Numbered from the stretch's first letter, positions 1 through 9,100 are shown. The stretch: 64,000 nucleotides of DNA from an uncultured Porphyromonadaceae bacterium (GCA_900547555.1 URHG01000001.1:78987-142986), one strand, 5' to 3'. Numbers and translations: made by a program. Notes: generated from the sequence alone by a model not told the origin.

Positions 1-85
1 CGATGCGGAAGGCAGGAATACCCGATAACCGGCGGGCGACCTTTCTGGGTTACTTCTTTGCGGCGGGAAAGAAGTAACAGACAAC
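1..85 (+). repeat. 250-bp intergenic element, partial copy A (3' end)
   Basis: This is the 3' third of the element seen in full at 12381-12620 and, reversed, at 6267-6515. It shares the GGAATACCCGATAAC block and ends in an 11-bp stem, GTTACTTCTTT at 49-59 and AAAGAAGTAAC at 68-78, around the loop GCGGCGGG. A short unit of the 28-45 bp repeat family follows directly, as it does in the other two copies. The rest of the element lies outside the window. No protein is supported. Confidence 0.85.
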
Positions 86-417
86 TGTCATTCTGAACAT
101 AGCGTGAGCGGAGTGAAGAATCCCAAACAAAAAGCATGAGATTCCTCACATGCGTTCGGAATGACATTTGGGTTGCCGTTCTCAAAGTATCTGTCATTCT
201 GAATAGAACAAAGTGTAATGAAGAATCTCAACCAATAAAGAGTCAAGGATTCCTCACACTCAGCCTATCGGCTTCGGTTCGGAATGCACGTATGTCATTC
301 TGACGACCGTAAGGGAGGAAGAATCTCTTGGATAGGAGCGTTGAGGGTGAGATGCTTCACTGCCGTTCAGCATGACAAGGTATTCTTTTTGGGATTCCTC
401 AATGCGTTTGGAATGAA
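86..417. repeat. Short mosaic repeat cluster A (7 units)
   Basis: This gene-free stretch holds seven units: 86-124 (+), 138-166 (-), 192-229 (+), 247-288 (-), 293-327 (+), 349-377 (-) and 391-417 (-). Read in the + sense each unit begins near TGTCATTC and ends near GAATCTC or GAATCCC. The unit at 349-377 has ATGCT paired with AGCAT in place of ATTCT/AGAAT, a matched double change. The unit at 247-288 contains a perfect inner hairpin, AGCC-GATA-GGCT. The cluster lies just beyond the terminator of the T9SS cargo gene. Confidence 0.85.
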
Positions 418-435
418 ATCGGAATGAGAACAAAA

Positions 436-463
436 AAGAGGGGCGCTTTAAAGTGCCCCTCTT
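436..463 (-). terminator. Terminator of the T9SS cargo gene
   Basis: AAGAGGGGC pairs with GCCCCTCTT, and a run of T follows on the minus strand (A432-A437 on plus). It lies 24 bp past the stop codon of the gene ending at 487. Confidence 0.85.
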
Positions 464-486
464 CTATATTATTAACAATCGTGAGA

Positions 487-2796
487 TTACTCAACGATGA
501 GTTTTTGCGTATAAGCTTTGTCGGCCGTCGTTACGCGAACATAATAGATACCGGCTTGCAAATCCGAAACATCGAGCGTCAAAGTCGATTCAGCGGTAGC
601 AACCGATTTCACCAACTGAGCAGCCGAGTTGTACACAGCCACATTTGCCACTTCACCGGCAGCTACGGCAATCGTAACGTTTCCACCCCGAGCAGGATTG
701 GGATATACCTGCAAGTTGCTATTGTCGGCATCTACGCTTTCGATAGCATCGGGTTCTGCCTCACCATTACCGGCTTTCGTACATTTGGCCACCAACTTGT
801 ATTGAGCAGGAGCAATAACGGTCGTTACATTTTCGCCTTTGATCGGATCATATTCCGTTTTGGTCTCAGCAGGAACTTTCACAGATTTCAATTCGAACGT
901 TGCGCCATTGAAAGCATCGTCTACGATCAAATTGAAACAGGTCTCATCGGTTACGCCATCAACGTAGCTTCTGAGGGTATCAGCTTGCATGAGGACGATT
1001 TCATCGCCTTCGGCTACTGACCATTTGTCGCGCGGAGCAAGTTTGATGTTGATCTTTGCTTCTGTTCCTGCTTCGGTATCGCTGTAAACGCGGATTTCAT
1101 TTTCAACCATTACTACGTCGTGTTTATCTTTGTCGATGATTTCGAACTCGATATTTGCACCGTTGTAGAGGAGCAAATTAGCGGCCGTACCGGCGGTTCT
1201 TTCGAAAATGGTATTTCCTTGTTGTTCCGTACTTACAGGTCCATTGCTTTTACCTGTTTTATAAGATATTTTAGCAAATGACGCATCAATCCGCAAGGTA
1301 TCTACGGCATCGCTACCGGGCTGCATCGTACCATAGAGAGCGGTGTGGCCACCGATCGTTCCGAACCCGCCGATTGTTCCGGTCGGGCGACAAGTTACCG
1401 TATTGTTGCTCGACACTTTATTTTGTCCCGTAGCCGTCGTATTTTGAGGATCGGGGTTATTGAAGAGCACGCGGCCTTCCCATACTTCTACACCCAAGAA
1501 TATTTGATTTTCATTCGAAGTAATATAGTAGGTTCCTTTTCCTTCCTTGATAAGACCGACACCACATTCTCTATAAGGACCCCAACCCGTATCATTGGCA
1601 CCTTTTACACTAGCTGTAAATACACCATCGAGATAACCATCTGCATCATCGCCGAAAAGAATTACCCCCTGAGGATTTGAAGCCTTATAATATCCTCTCA
1701 TCGCAGAAGTCTTTTTCATATTTAAACTTTTCACATGCAAAAGAGCTACATTGGGAGCACCCCCAGCCGACTCAAATGCAATAGAAACGTCTTCACCTAT
1801 CGTAACATCACTATTGGAAAGATCATAGAACAAACTATCGATAAGATTTCCGTTTTTAGCTTTGTTCAACCACACATTGTAAAGCAAAGAGTCCCCCTCG
1901 GTTTTAGCATAAAATGCTTTCGAGGCAGCAGTTCCTTTTGCCGACTCCGCCGGGAAAATTATACCGCTAAAATCAGACTCGCTGTCATCAGATTTCAAAA
2001 TATTGAATTTGCCAGTAAATCCCGAGAAATCGGCAGGATGAGTATTTTTTGAACCAGACAAGAATACACGTTCACCCCGAGAATAAACATTTATAGTACC
2101 GTTTCCGGTAACATAAATATTGGTATCACTCGTCATATAGGTATAACGAGAGGGATAAAGATTCCACGTAGAACCGTCGGTAATGTTGACATCGGCACCG
2201 AAAGCAGCATAGTCGCTGCCCATACTACCTAAATCGACAGTACCCTCACCGTCAATAGTAACTTTCTTACCGAAAACAGTCGTAGCAATAGACGATTTCG
2301 ACTTACGAGCTACCGTACCGCCTTTTATAACGGTTCCGCCGGGCAAGTTATTTACAACATCGGTGTAGAGCGTTCCGTCGCCAAACTTAATCAAAGCGGC
2401 ATCGGGTGCTGCGGCAGCCGCATTGAAAGCTACCGTTTCCGACTCGGGACTGAACGTATACGTAACTTTGGAGTTATCGACTTGGATTCCGCCGAGTTCC
2501 AATCCGGTTCCTACCGTAATCGTGGGAGAATCGGTATTCATACCGAAGTCGGGATTGGTGAGAACGTTATACACCTCGTCATTGAACAATGCGATATTGC
2601 CACTCACGAATGATTGAGAATTCGGATCATCGGGATTCTCATCAACCCCGATCCAAGTCTGGAAAGTCGTGGTCCACGGGAACAGCAACCCTTCCGCGTC
2701 CATATCATTCACTGCTGCCCATTTCTGAGTAGTAGTTTGCGCAGACATACCTGCCGAAGCAAGAACAGCCGCTACTAAAAAAGTAATTTTCTTCAT
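487..2796 (-). CDS. T9SS-secreted protein with autotransporter-type beta-strand repeats
   Basis: The product is 769 residues. Residues 1-19 are a Sec signal peptide ending MSAQ. The body is rich in Gly, Thr, Asn and Ser. Around residues 415-505 it has the pattern of passenger-associated beta-strand repeats: a GKGTYYI segment, VEVWEGRVLFNN, then GTIGGFGTIGG and MQPGSD. From about residue 697 the sequence LQVYPNPARGG begins a type A T9SS C-terminal sorting domain, which ends in a short Lys-Leu-Ile-Val-Glu tail. Such proteins cross the outer membrane through T9SS and are attached to the surface or released. Substrate and function are unknown. A beta-helix adhesin or carbohydrate-binding role is inference only. 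Confidence 0.8.
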   Translation of the reverse strand: MKKITFLVAAVLASAGMSAQTTTQKWAAVNDMDAEGLLFPWTTTFQTWIGVDENPDDPNSQSFVSGNIALFNDEVYNVLTNPDFGMNTDSPTITVGTGLELGGIQVDNSKVTYTFSPESETVAFNAAAAAPDAALIKFGDGTLYTDVVNNLPGGTVIKGGTVARKSKSSIATTVFGKKVTIDGEGTVDLGSMGSDYAAFGADVNITDGSTWNLYPSRYTYMTSDTNIYVTGNGTINVYSRGERVFLSGSKNTHPADFSGFTGKFNILKSDDSESDFSGIIFPAESAKGTAASKAFYAKTEGDSLLYNVWLNKAKNGNLIDSLFYDLSNSDVTIGEDVSIAFESAGGAPNVALLHVKSLNMKKTSAMRGYYKASNPQGVILFGDDADGYLDGVFTASVKGANDTGWGPYRECGVGLIKEGKGTYYITSNENQIFLGVEVWEGRVLFNNPDPQNTTATGQNKVSSNNTVTCRPTGTIGGFGTIGGHTALYGTMQPGSDAVDTLRIDASFAKISYKTGKSNGPVSTEQQGNTIFERTAGTAANLLLYNGANIEFEIIDKDKHDVVMVENEIRVYSDTEAGTEAKINIKLAPRDKWSVAEGDEIVLMQADTLRSYVDGVTDETCFNLIVDDAFNGATFELKSVKVPAETKTEYDPIKGENVTTVIAPAQYKLVAKCTKAGNGEAEPDAIESVDADNSNLQVYPNPARGGNVTIAVAAGEVANVAVYNSAAQLVKSVATAESTLTLDVSDLQAGIYYVRVTTADKAYTQKLIVE

Positions 2797-2875
2797 GATA
2801 CTTTTGGTATTAGTTAAGTTATACTTGAATAAAAATATCTATCAATATGATTTAGGTTTTTTCCAATAGGCAAAG

Positions 2876-2911
2876 AAAAGAGTTATTTCAGTGTGTTGAA
2901 ATAACTCTTTT
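2876..2911 (-). terminator. Terminator after the GH105 operon
   Basis: A perfect 15-bp stem (AAAAGAGTTATTTCA with its complement) encloses the loop GTGTGT. It can work in either direction. On the minus strand it separates the GH105 gene from the T9SS cargo gene. Confidence 0.8.
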
Positions 2912-2970
2912 GATATTAAAACTGTTTTTTTTGGCAGTAGACCCCTATTCCAAAAAAAATTTAGGATTTT

Positions 2971-4170
2971 TTACCGCTTGCGGGTGGGACGCGCCCCATG
3001 CGCGGCCTCGTATTTCTCGAGTTGTATGCAACCCATAATAAACGGTCCGGTCGCTTTGGCGTCGTTATCGCGCATACGCTCGTGGATATAGTAATCGAAC
3101 GAACCATCACGATACTTGCTGCCGCCCAATCCGCCCACGGCGCAACAACGGGTAAGCGTCCACGTCTTGTCGGGATTTTTCTTGAGCAACTCTTTGCGCA
3201 GCCCCTCGTAAGCCTTCTGCGCCACTCCGATATAGGAAGAGTCGATGTAACCTTTATTTACCGCCTTGGCGTAGGCATACATAAACTGCGACGTAACGGA
3301 AGCCTCGGGGAAATTGCCTTCACGGTCGATCTGGTCGAGAACCTGATACCAAAGGCCGTCCTTGTCCTGATACTCGGGCAGCGTAACGGCCATGCCCTTG
3401 ATTATCGTGATGAGATCGGCACGACGGGGGTGATTTTCGGGCACATAATCGAGCACATCGACCAGCGCCATGAACCACCAGCCCATGCTGCGTCCCCAGA
3501 AATTGGGCGAATGGCCGGTCGTAGGATCGGCCCAACGCTGATTGCGGCTCTCGTCGTAAGCGTGGAAATAGAGCCCCGTGCGGTTGTCGAAGGTACGGCG
3601 GGCACAGATAAGGAACTGCTTCACGGCATCGTCGATCAACTCGGGCTTGTCGAAAGTCGCTCCGTAACGGGCCAGAAAAGGCGAAGCCATATAGAGGCCG
3701 TCGAGCCATATCTGGTAAGGATAGATGAGTTTATGCCAAAACGCACCTTCATGGGTACGGGGCTGGCGTGCCAACTGACGGACAAGAACGTCCATCGCTT
3801 TTTTGTACTTGGGATCGCCCGTCTCGGCATAGACATCGAAAAGCACTTTCCCCGAGTTGATGAAATCGAGATTGTAATCGGCCATCTCATAGAGGTGGAT
3901 TTCGCCCTTATCATTGATAAGGGTATCGGCCCACTCGGCCACGTAATCGTAATACTTGCGGTCGCCGGTGTAATGCCACATGTCGAGCATGGCGCAACAG
4001 CCCACGCCCTGAGCATAACCGAAGAAGAGACGTTTACCGTGATCGAGCTGCCAAGCCTCGGGTGCGCGCTTCATCTCCGACTCGGCAAACTCGACCGACA
4101 TTTTCTGAGCCGAAAGGGCAAGCGAACATGCGCAACAGGCCGCAACGGCAAAAGAGGTTTTCCAATTCAT
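2971..4170 (-). CDS. GH105/GH88-type unsaturated rhamnogalacturonyl hydrolase
   Basis: The product is 399 residues. A signal peptide (about 1-22, ending ALSAQ) is followed by an (alpha/alpha)6-barrel-like sequence. Family features include GYAQGVGCCAMLDMW, the region NLDFINSGKVLF with Asp102, and YQIWLDGLYMASPF with Asp157, which matches the catalytic Asp of YteR-like enzymes. The family removes unsaturated galacturonic acid from the non-reducing end of oligosaccharides made by pectin lyases, here in the periplasm. It lies 23 bp downstream of the sialate O-acetylesterase-type gene, so the two are probably cotranscribed. Family assignment is firm. The exact substrate, rhamnogalacturonan or another glycan, is inferred. 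Confidence 0.88.
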   Translation of the reverse strand: MNWKTSFAVAACCACSLALSAQKMSVEFAESEMKRAPEAWQLDHGKRLFFGYAQGVGCCAMLDMWHYTGDRKYYDYVAEWADTLINDKGEIHLYEMADYNLDFINSGKVLFDVYAETGDPKYKKAMDVLVRQLARQPRTHEGAFWHKLIYPYQIWLDGLYMASPFLARYGATFDKPELIDDAVKQFLICARRTFDNRTGLYFHAYDESRNQRWADPTTGHSPNFWGRSMGWWFMALVDVLDYVPENHPRRADLITIIKGMAVTLPEYQDKDGLWYQVLDQIDREGNFPEASVTSQFMYAYAKAVNKGYIDSSYIGVAQKAYEGLRKELLKKNPDKTWTLTRCCAVGGLGGSKYRDGSFDYYIHERMRDNDAKATGPFIMGCIQLEKYEAAHGARPTRKR

Positions 4171-4193
4171 GTTTTTCTTGTTTTTATGTGTAT

Positions 4194-5726
4194 TTACAAT
4201 TTCCAGTTATCGGTACGGAACGGTGTCGCCGGCAATCCTTCCCGGTTGTAGAAATTGACCCGGAAAAACTTATCCCACCCGTAACGCACCGCCACGGGCG
4301 ACGACACTCGGGGCGACGATACTTCGACCTTGTCGCCTCTGATAACGGCCTCTGCCGGATAGAACACACCATCGTCGCCGGCTATGACAAAGCCTTTGAG
4401 GGGTTGCCCTTTGGAGTCGAGCCCCGACCCCGTATAATCGAACGACAACTCGGCTACGCCTCCCTTCACCGACATGCTCTTATACACAGGTCCCATATAC
4501 GGCACATCGATGCCGTAATCGTGCGACAAGGCCCAGTATGCGAGACGCTCTCCGGGAATGACTTTGTTGCGAGGGTGAATGTTGGTCGAGTCGCCCGCAT
4601 CGGTAATAACAGCCATACCGGTATTTTTCACCGTCTGCCATGTGCGCAGTTGCCCTTCGCGCAGGGTCGGCGATTGTTTGCGATAGGGCGCTATCTGCAC
4701 GAAATAGAAAGGGAAATCGCCTTGTTTCCACTCGGTCCGCCAACTGCGGATAAGATTGGTAAACACCATCTGGTAATCGGCCGCCCGACTGTCGTTGCTC
4801 TCGCCCTGATACCAGATAACGCCTTTGATGGTATAAGGCAATATGGGGTTGATCATGCCGTTCCAGAGGGTCGACATACGCAGATTGTCGTTGAGCTTCT
4901 TTGCTTTGGCGGGAGCTTTCAGTACGGTATCGGGATTGATGGCTTTGGCCGTTCTATAAGCGGCCATTTCCCGCTCATACCGCTTTTTCTCGGCCGGAGC
5001 ATTCTCGATAATGCTTTTTTGCTCCGCCCGTAAATTGTCGTAGTAAACACCCTGCATGGCCTCTTTCTTGGTCCACGACTCGGCATGAGTGCCGCCCCAC
5101 GTCGACTGTATAAGCCCTACGGGGCGGTGTATTTCATTATGTATCTTGCGGCCGAAAATAAATCCGACGGCCGAAAAACGGGCAGCGGTCGCCGGGGTAC
5201 AAACTTCCCACACGCCGATGCAATCATCAGTGGGAGCATCGGGTGCCAACTGGTGTTCGACCCTGAAAAAACGGATCTCGGGATAGTCGGCGTTCCGCAA
5301 CTCCTCCTTGACGGTGGTCATGGCGTTTTTCCACCGGCTGGTCGTATCGCGGTCTACGGGAAACTCCATATTGGATTGCCCCGAACAAAGCCACACTTCC
5401 CCGATAAGGACATTCTTTATCTCGACGGTATTACGACCTTTCACGGTCAGTGATACGGGATCGGACGAAGCGACCGGCGTAGCGACTTCGACTTGCCAAC
5501 TGCTGTCGGCAGCGGCGACGGTCTTCTGTTTTTTGCGACTCCACGAAACAGAGACGGTGATTTTTTCACCGGGCGCGGCTTTTCCCCAAATACGGGCACG
5601 GGTATTCTGTTGCAACACCATATTATCGGACAAAACGGCCGGGAGTTTTACGTCGGCTTTTGCTCCCGAAAACGAAAGTAAAAAGAAAAACAGAGCGAGA
5701 GAAAATGTGATTGCAGGTGCTTTCAT
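4194..5726 (-). CDS. Sialate O-acetylesterase-family (SASA) carbohydrate esterase
   Basis: The product is 510 residues. The signal peptide covers about 1-24. The SGNH-type catalytic serine lies in CSGQSNMEFP (Ser118), the second block is GVIWYQGESND, and the Asp/His block is DSTNIHPRNK. DNMVLQQ near residue 35 is typical of the N-terminal domain of this family. It removes O-acetyl groups from glycans in the periplasm. Many homologues beside pectin enzymes act on acetylated plant sugars rather than sialic acid, and the downstream GH105 gene favours that reading. It is the first gene of a two-gene operon with a -7 box at 5806-5813. Confidence 0.85.
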   Translation of the reverse strand: MKAPAITFSLALFFFLLSFSGAKADVKLPAVLSDNMVLQQNTRARIWGKAAPGEKITVSVSWSRKKQKTVAAADSSWQVEVATPVASSDPVSLTVKGRNTVEIKNVLIGEVWLCSGQSNMEFPVDRDTTSRWKNAMTTVKEELRNADYPEIRFFRVEHQLAPDAPTDDCIGVWEVCTPATAARFSAVGFIFGRKIHNEIHRPVGLIQSTWGGTHAESWTKKEAMQGVYYDNLRAEQKSIIENAPAEKKRYEREMAAYRTAKAINPDTVLKAPAKAKKLNDNLRMSTLWNGMINPILPYTIKGVIWYQGESNDSRAADYQMVFTNLIRSWRTEWKQGDFPFYFVQIAPYRKQSPTLREGQLRTWQTVKNTGMAVITDAGDSTNIHPRNKVIPGERLAYWALSHDYGIDVPYMGPVYKSMSVKGGVAELSFDYTGSGLDSKGQPLKGFVIAGDDGVFYPAEAVIRGDKVEVSSPRVSSPVAVRYGWDKFFRVNFYNREGLPATPFRTDNWKL

Positions 5727-5805
5727 CGGTATTTCTTAAATTAATGTCTGCAACCGAAAGGAAGGATAAAAACGAAATCCTACCCCAGCCTGTCGGCAGA
5801 CAAGG

Positions 5806-5813
5806 CAAAGGTA
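5806..5813 (-). promoter_or_regulatory. -7 box of the SASA-GH105 operon
   Basis: TACCTTTG on the minus strand matches TAnnTTTG and lies about 80 bp before the start codon. Confidence 0.65.
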
Positions 5814-5898
5814 GGTATTTCCTTATAAATTACCAAACGGCTGTCCTTTGCGGTAAATAGGTCTGATAACATCTCGTACAAAACGCGCCATTCGGCGT

Positions 5899-6910
5899 GA
5901 GATTCTTCGGGGTTAACACCCCCTCAGAATGACACTCCTGTCATCTCGAACGAAAGTGAGAGATCTTATACGAAATGCACTATTTGGCAGGAGATTCTTC
6001 GACACTTCGCGTCTCAGAATGACATCACATTGCAGGGACAGTACCACATGTCAAAAGATTCTTCCTTCCTGCGGTCGACAGAATGACATACGTGTCATTC
6101 CGAACCGACGCCAAGCCGAGTGCCGTGCAGAACATTTCTGTTCATGCACAGCCGAGGCGCGAAGGAGGAAAACATAGTTAACCGAAGCGATAGGCTGAGT
6201 GTGAGGAATCCCCGACTCTCTATTGGTTGAGATTCTTCATTACACTTCGTTTCATTCAGAATGACAGTTGTCTGTTACTTCTTTCCCGCCGCAAAGAAGT
6301 AACCAAGAAAGGTCGCCCGCTTGTTATCGGGTATTCCCGCCCTCTGCTTCGGTCGCTGTCGGGGGCTGCGGAACTCGCTCCGCTCAAACACTCCTCGCCC
6401 TCTTTCCGCCTTCTCCCTCGCTCCCGGCAGCCCGATAAATGCGGACATGCTTGTGCTCCATGCAATTGGCGTTTGTTCGTAAAGCGACAAGGCATCACCG
6501 GTCGGAGGTGTTCCTCTGTTACTCAAATGTCATTTCGAACCGAGGTCGAAGACCGAGTGTGAGGAATCCCAATCTATTTATGTGGGGTATAGATTCTTCA
6601 TTTCGCTTGCGCTGCATTCAGAATGATAGCGTTTTGGTGATAGCCTAATGTCATTCCGAACGCATGTGAGGAATCTCATGCCATACACGCACTTCGTAGG
6701 AGATTCTTCGACGCTCCGCATCTCAGAATGACATCGTACTGGTAGGGCAGTACTGTATGGAAAGAGAATCTTCACTTCACTGACGTTCCGTTCAGAATGA
6801 CAATTGTACTGCAACGGCAGCATTGTGTGGCAAGGGATTCTTCCTCCCTGCGGTTGTCAGAATGACATACGTTTTTAGGGTAAGATTTTTCACTATTGTT
6901 CAGAATGACA
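5899..6910. repeat. Short mosaic repeat cluster B (13 units)
   Basis: This is the densest of the gene-free clusters, between the SASA promoter and the 3' end of queF. Units: 5899-5934 (-), 5939-5966 (+), 5991-6024 (-), 6056-6088 (-), 6093-6212 (+, interrupted), 6229-6266 (-), 6528-6570 (+), 6591-6628 (-), 6649-6677 (+), 6700-6733 (-), 6764-6802 (-), 6833-6866 (-), 6882-6910 (-). The unit at 5939-5966 pairs ATCTC with GAGAT. Spacers between units recur as well, for example CTGCAACGGCAG at about 6810 and a related block near 54810. Small ORFs here are by-products of the repeats. Confidence 0.85.
6267..6515 (-). repeat. 250-bp intergenic element, copy B (full, reversed)
   Basis: This is the reverse complement of the element at 12381-12620, with strong identity over its whole length. 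The terminal stem is GTTACTTCTTT at 6274-6284 with AAAGAAGTAAC at 6293-6303. Its other end contains CGTAAAGCGACAAGGCA. A hairpin equivalent to GCCCG/CGGGC of copy C is kept here with a G-U pair. On both sides it is flanked by short repeat units. Spurious ORFs run through it in several frames, none with a recognisable domain. Confidence 0.85.
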
Positions 6911-6953
6911 ATTATGTGGTATGAGGGAATGCGCTTCGTTCGGAAAAGTAAGT

Positions 6954-7868
6954 TTACTGACGGGGCGATTTTATGGCAAGGCGGTCGAAGCGGACAATAT
7001 GCGGACAAAAACGGTCGATAAGTTCTTTCCTGCTGGCTCTCACGGGATTGATGTCGATACCGCCCCGACGTGTGTAAAAGGCCATGACCAGCAATTTCTC
7101 GGGCGAAAAATGCGATTGTAAGGCTTCATAAATCATTTCGACCACCTCTTCATGGAAATGGTTCTCATCGCGGAAAGAGACGATATACCGCAGCAAGGCA
7201 TCGACCGAGGGCAATCGGTCGCCCCGCATGTGGAGGTAAAGATCGCCCCAGTCGGGCTGGGACGTTATCTTACAACGGCTGCGCAGCAGATCGGTCATAC
7301 CCGTCAGTACACCGCTACCGGTGCGGTTGTCGTGCAGCAGATCGACATCTTCCTTGTAAGACGCGAGCGGGGCGGACGAGAGTTCATCGACGCCCCAATA
7401 CGCCCATTCTACCGGCGGTTCGCATACACAGCCCGGCGATGTTACCGTATGTCGCGCGGCTTCACGAGGCGTTTCCGCAACGACTTCGACCCGGGTTTCG
7501 AGCAGAGCCGAGAGGTCGTGTGCTATCGTGGCCGACAAGAAACCGGCTACTTCGGCGGTCGTAGCCCCGCAATGGGACATGTTGAATGCATTCAAGTATA
7601 GTTTCAGCGATTTGCTTTCGACAATATAACGGCTTTCGCAGGGATAGAGCAGTCGCATGATGAAGTTGACCGGCGCACCGACATCGGTGAGTGCGCTCAC
7701 TTCGTATGCGTTCCACAGGTCGAAACCGGTGAACGGCAAATGAGCTTCGTCGATGTGATGAGCCGTCCGGTTTCCGGCACGGTCCACACGGACAAGAATA
7801 TCAGGAGAATAACGATCGGGATAAGCCACTTGGCGACCTAAAACGTGATGCGTCGAATTGGAGTTCAT
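6954..7868 (-). CDS. queF: NADPH-dependent 7-cyano-7-deazaguanine reductase (QueF, long form)
   Basis: The product is 304 residues and reduces preQ0 to preQ1 with NADPH in queuosine synthesis. The first half has YPCESRYIVESKSLKLYLNA (about 75-94), the family's substrate-binding signature. The second half has SRCKITSQPDWGDL with Cys199 as the nucleophile that forms the thioimide, and Asp206. FHEE at 238-241 matches the Glu that binds preQ0. The two-domain length fits the E. coli-type enzyme rather than the short B. subtilis type. It starts 11 bp after queA, so the two form an operon for the last cytosolic steps of the pathway. Confidence 0.92.
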   Translation of the reverse strand: MNSNSTHHVLGRQVAYPDRYSPDILVRVDRAGNRTAHHIDEAHLPFTGFDLWNAYEVSALTDVGAPVNFIMRLLYPCESRYIVESKSLKLYLNAFNMSHCGATTAEVAGFLSATIAHDLSALLETRVEVVAETPREAARHTVTSPGCVCEPPVEWAYWGVDELSSAPLASYKEDVDLLHDNRTGSGVLTGMTDLLRSRCKITSQPDWGDLYLHMRGDRLPSVDALLRYIVSFRDENHFHEEVVEMIYEALQSHFSPEKLLVMAFYTRRGGIDINPVRASRKELIDRFCPHIVRFDRLAIKSPRQ

Positions 7869-7879
7869 AGGCGGTATTT

Positions 7880-9100
7880 TTAAGGCAGGAGCAACGAACT
7901 GTCTCCATAACTGAGAAATCGGAAATCGTGCGCCAGTGCATAGTCATAGACCTCGTGCCAACGGTCGCCGATAAGTGCCGACACGAGCAGCAGCAACGTG
8001 CTGCGCGGCTGGTGGAAATTGGTAACGAGCCCTTGCACGATGTGCCAACGATAACCCGGAACGATGATGATGCGGGTTGCCGATACGAGCCGGTCGAGAT
8101 TCCGACGGTCGAGATAGTCGACGAGAGCGAGCAAGGCCTCCCGGGGGGAGACGTCGGGCGTACCGTCATAGGGTTGCCACTGCTCCACAACGAGCCGGTC
8201 GGCTGTTGCTTCGGGGTCATGTACGAGCGTACGTCCCATATAGTAAAGGCTTTCGAGCGTACGCACCGACGTGGTACCTACGGCAATGATGCGCCGGGTC
8301 GTGGAGGCAAGAGCCGACAGTGTCTCACGGGAAACCGAGATATACTCGGTATGCATCTCGTGGCCGGCGATGGTTTTGCTTTTTACCGGCTTGAATGTCC
8401 CTGCCCCGACATGCAAGGTAAGTTCGAGACGGGGGATTCCTTTTTTCTGCAAAGCCGTAAAGACTTCGGGCGTGAAGTGCAGGCCGGCCGTAGGAGCGGC
8501 GACCGAGCCTTCGACATGGGAATAGACCGTCTGATACGTCTCTTTGTCGCTCTCTTCGGTCGCCCGGTTGAGATAAGGCGGTATGGGCAGTTCGCCGAAG
8601 GCTTCGAGCAGGGAGGCAAAGGTAATGCCCTCGTTGTCCCACGAGAAACGTATTTCGTGAGTCTCGCTGTCGGTGTGGTCCTGCCGTTCGGCATGGAGGG
8701 TTACTTCCCGTCCTTCGACCGACAGAGTTCGGGACAGCCGTCCGGTTTTCCATTTACGCAAGTTCCCCACCAAGCAACGCCATACGCAGCTTTCCGTCGC
8801 TTGGAACGACATCAGGTAGTCGCACGGATCCAGCGGTTCGAGACAGAAAATCTCGATGAGCGCGCCGGTCTCTTTCCGGAAATGCAGACGGGCCTGAATC
8901 ACACGGGTGTTGTTACACACGAGCAGAGAATCGTCCGGCAGCAATTCGGGCAATCGGTTGAATGTCGATTCCGAAATCTGTCCGCTTCTATAAAACAGCA
9001 ATTTCGATGCGTCGCGACGGGCGAGAGGATATTTGGCGATTCGTTCGTCGGGCAACGGGTAGTCATACTCGTCGATGCGGATATCTTGTGGTTTTTGCAT
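7880..9100 (-). CDS. queA: tRNA preQ1(34) S-adenosylmethionine ribosyltransferase-isomerase (QueA)
   Basis: The product is 406 residues from the ATG at 9100. An upstream in-frame ATG at 9124 overlaps the -7 box at 9122-9129, so the transcript cannot carry it and the shorter start is preferred. Family blocks are IDEYDYPLPDERIAKYP at the N-terminus, VAAPTAGLHFTPEV and LTLHVGAGTFKPV in the middle, and LVTNFHQPRSTLLLLVSA near the C-terminus. QueA transfers the ribosyl part of SAM to preQ1 in tRNA, giving epoxyqueuosine. It is cotranscribed with queF and divergent from the DUF2027-Smr gene. Confidence 0.95.
   Translation of the reverse strand: MQKPQDIRIDEYDYPLPDERIAKYPLARRDASKLLFYRSGQISESTFNRLPELLPDDSLLVCNNTRVIQARLHFRKETGALIEIFCLEPLDPCDYLMSFQATESCVWRCLVGNLRKWKTGRLSRTLSVEGREVTLHAERQDHTDSETHEIRFSWDNEGITFASLLEAFGELPIPPYLNRATEESDKETYQTVYSHVEGSVAAPTAGLHFTPEVFTALQKKGIPRLELTLHVGAGTFKPVKSKTIAGHEMHTEYISVSRETLSALASTTRRIIAVGTTSVRTLESLYYMGRTLVHDPEATADRLVVEQWQPYDGTPDVSPREALLALVDYLDRRNLDRLVSATRIIIVPGYRWHIVQGLVTNFHQPRSTLLLLVSALIGDRWHEVYDYALAHDFRFLSYGDSSLLLP

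Noticed and set aside
2998..4251. 417-codon open frame antisense to the GH105 gene
   Set aside because: It is a shadow of the real gene on the minus strand, with no start context or domain.
6227..6562. ORFs of 80-111 codons through the 250-bp element copy B
   Set aside because: Overlapping frames on both strands arise from the repeat. The equivalent frames in copy C are shifted, so there is no coding conservation.
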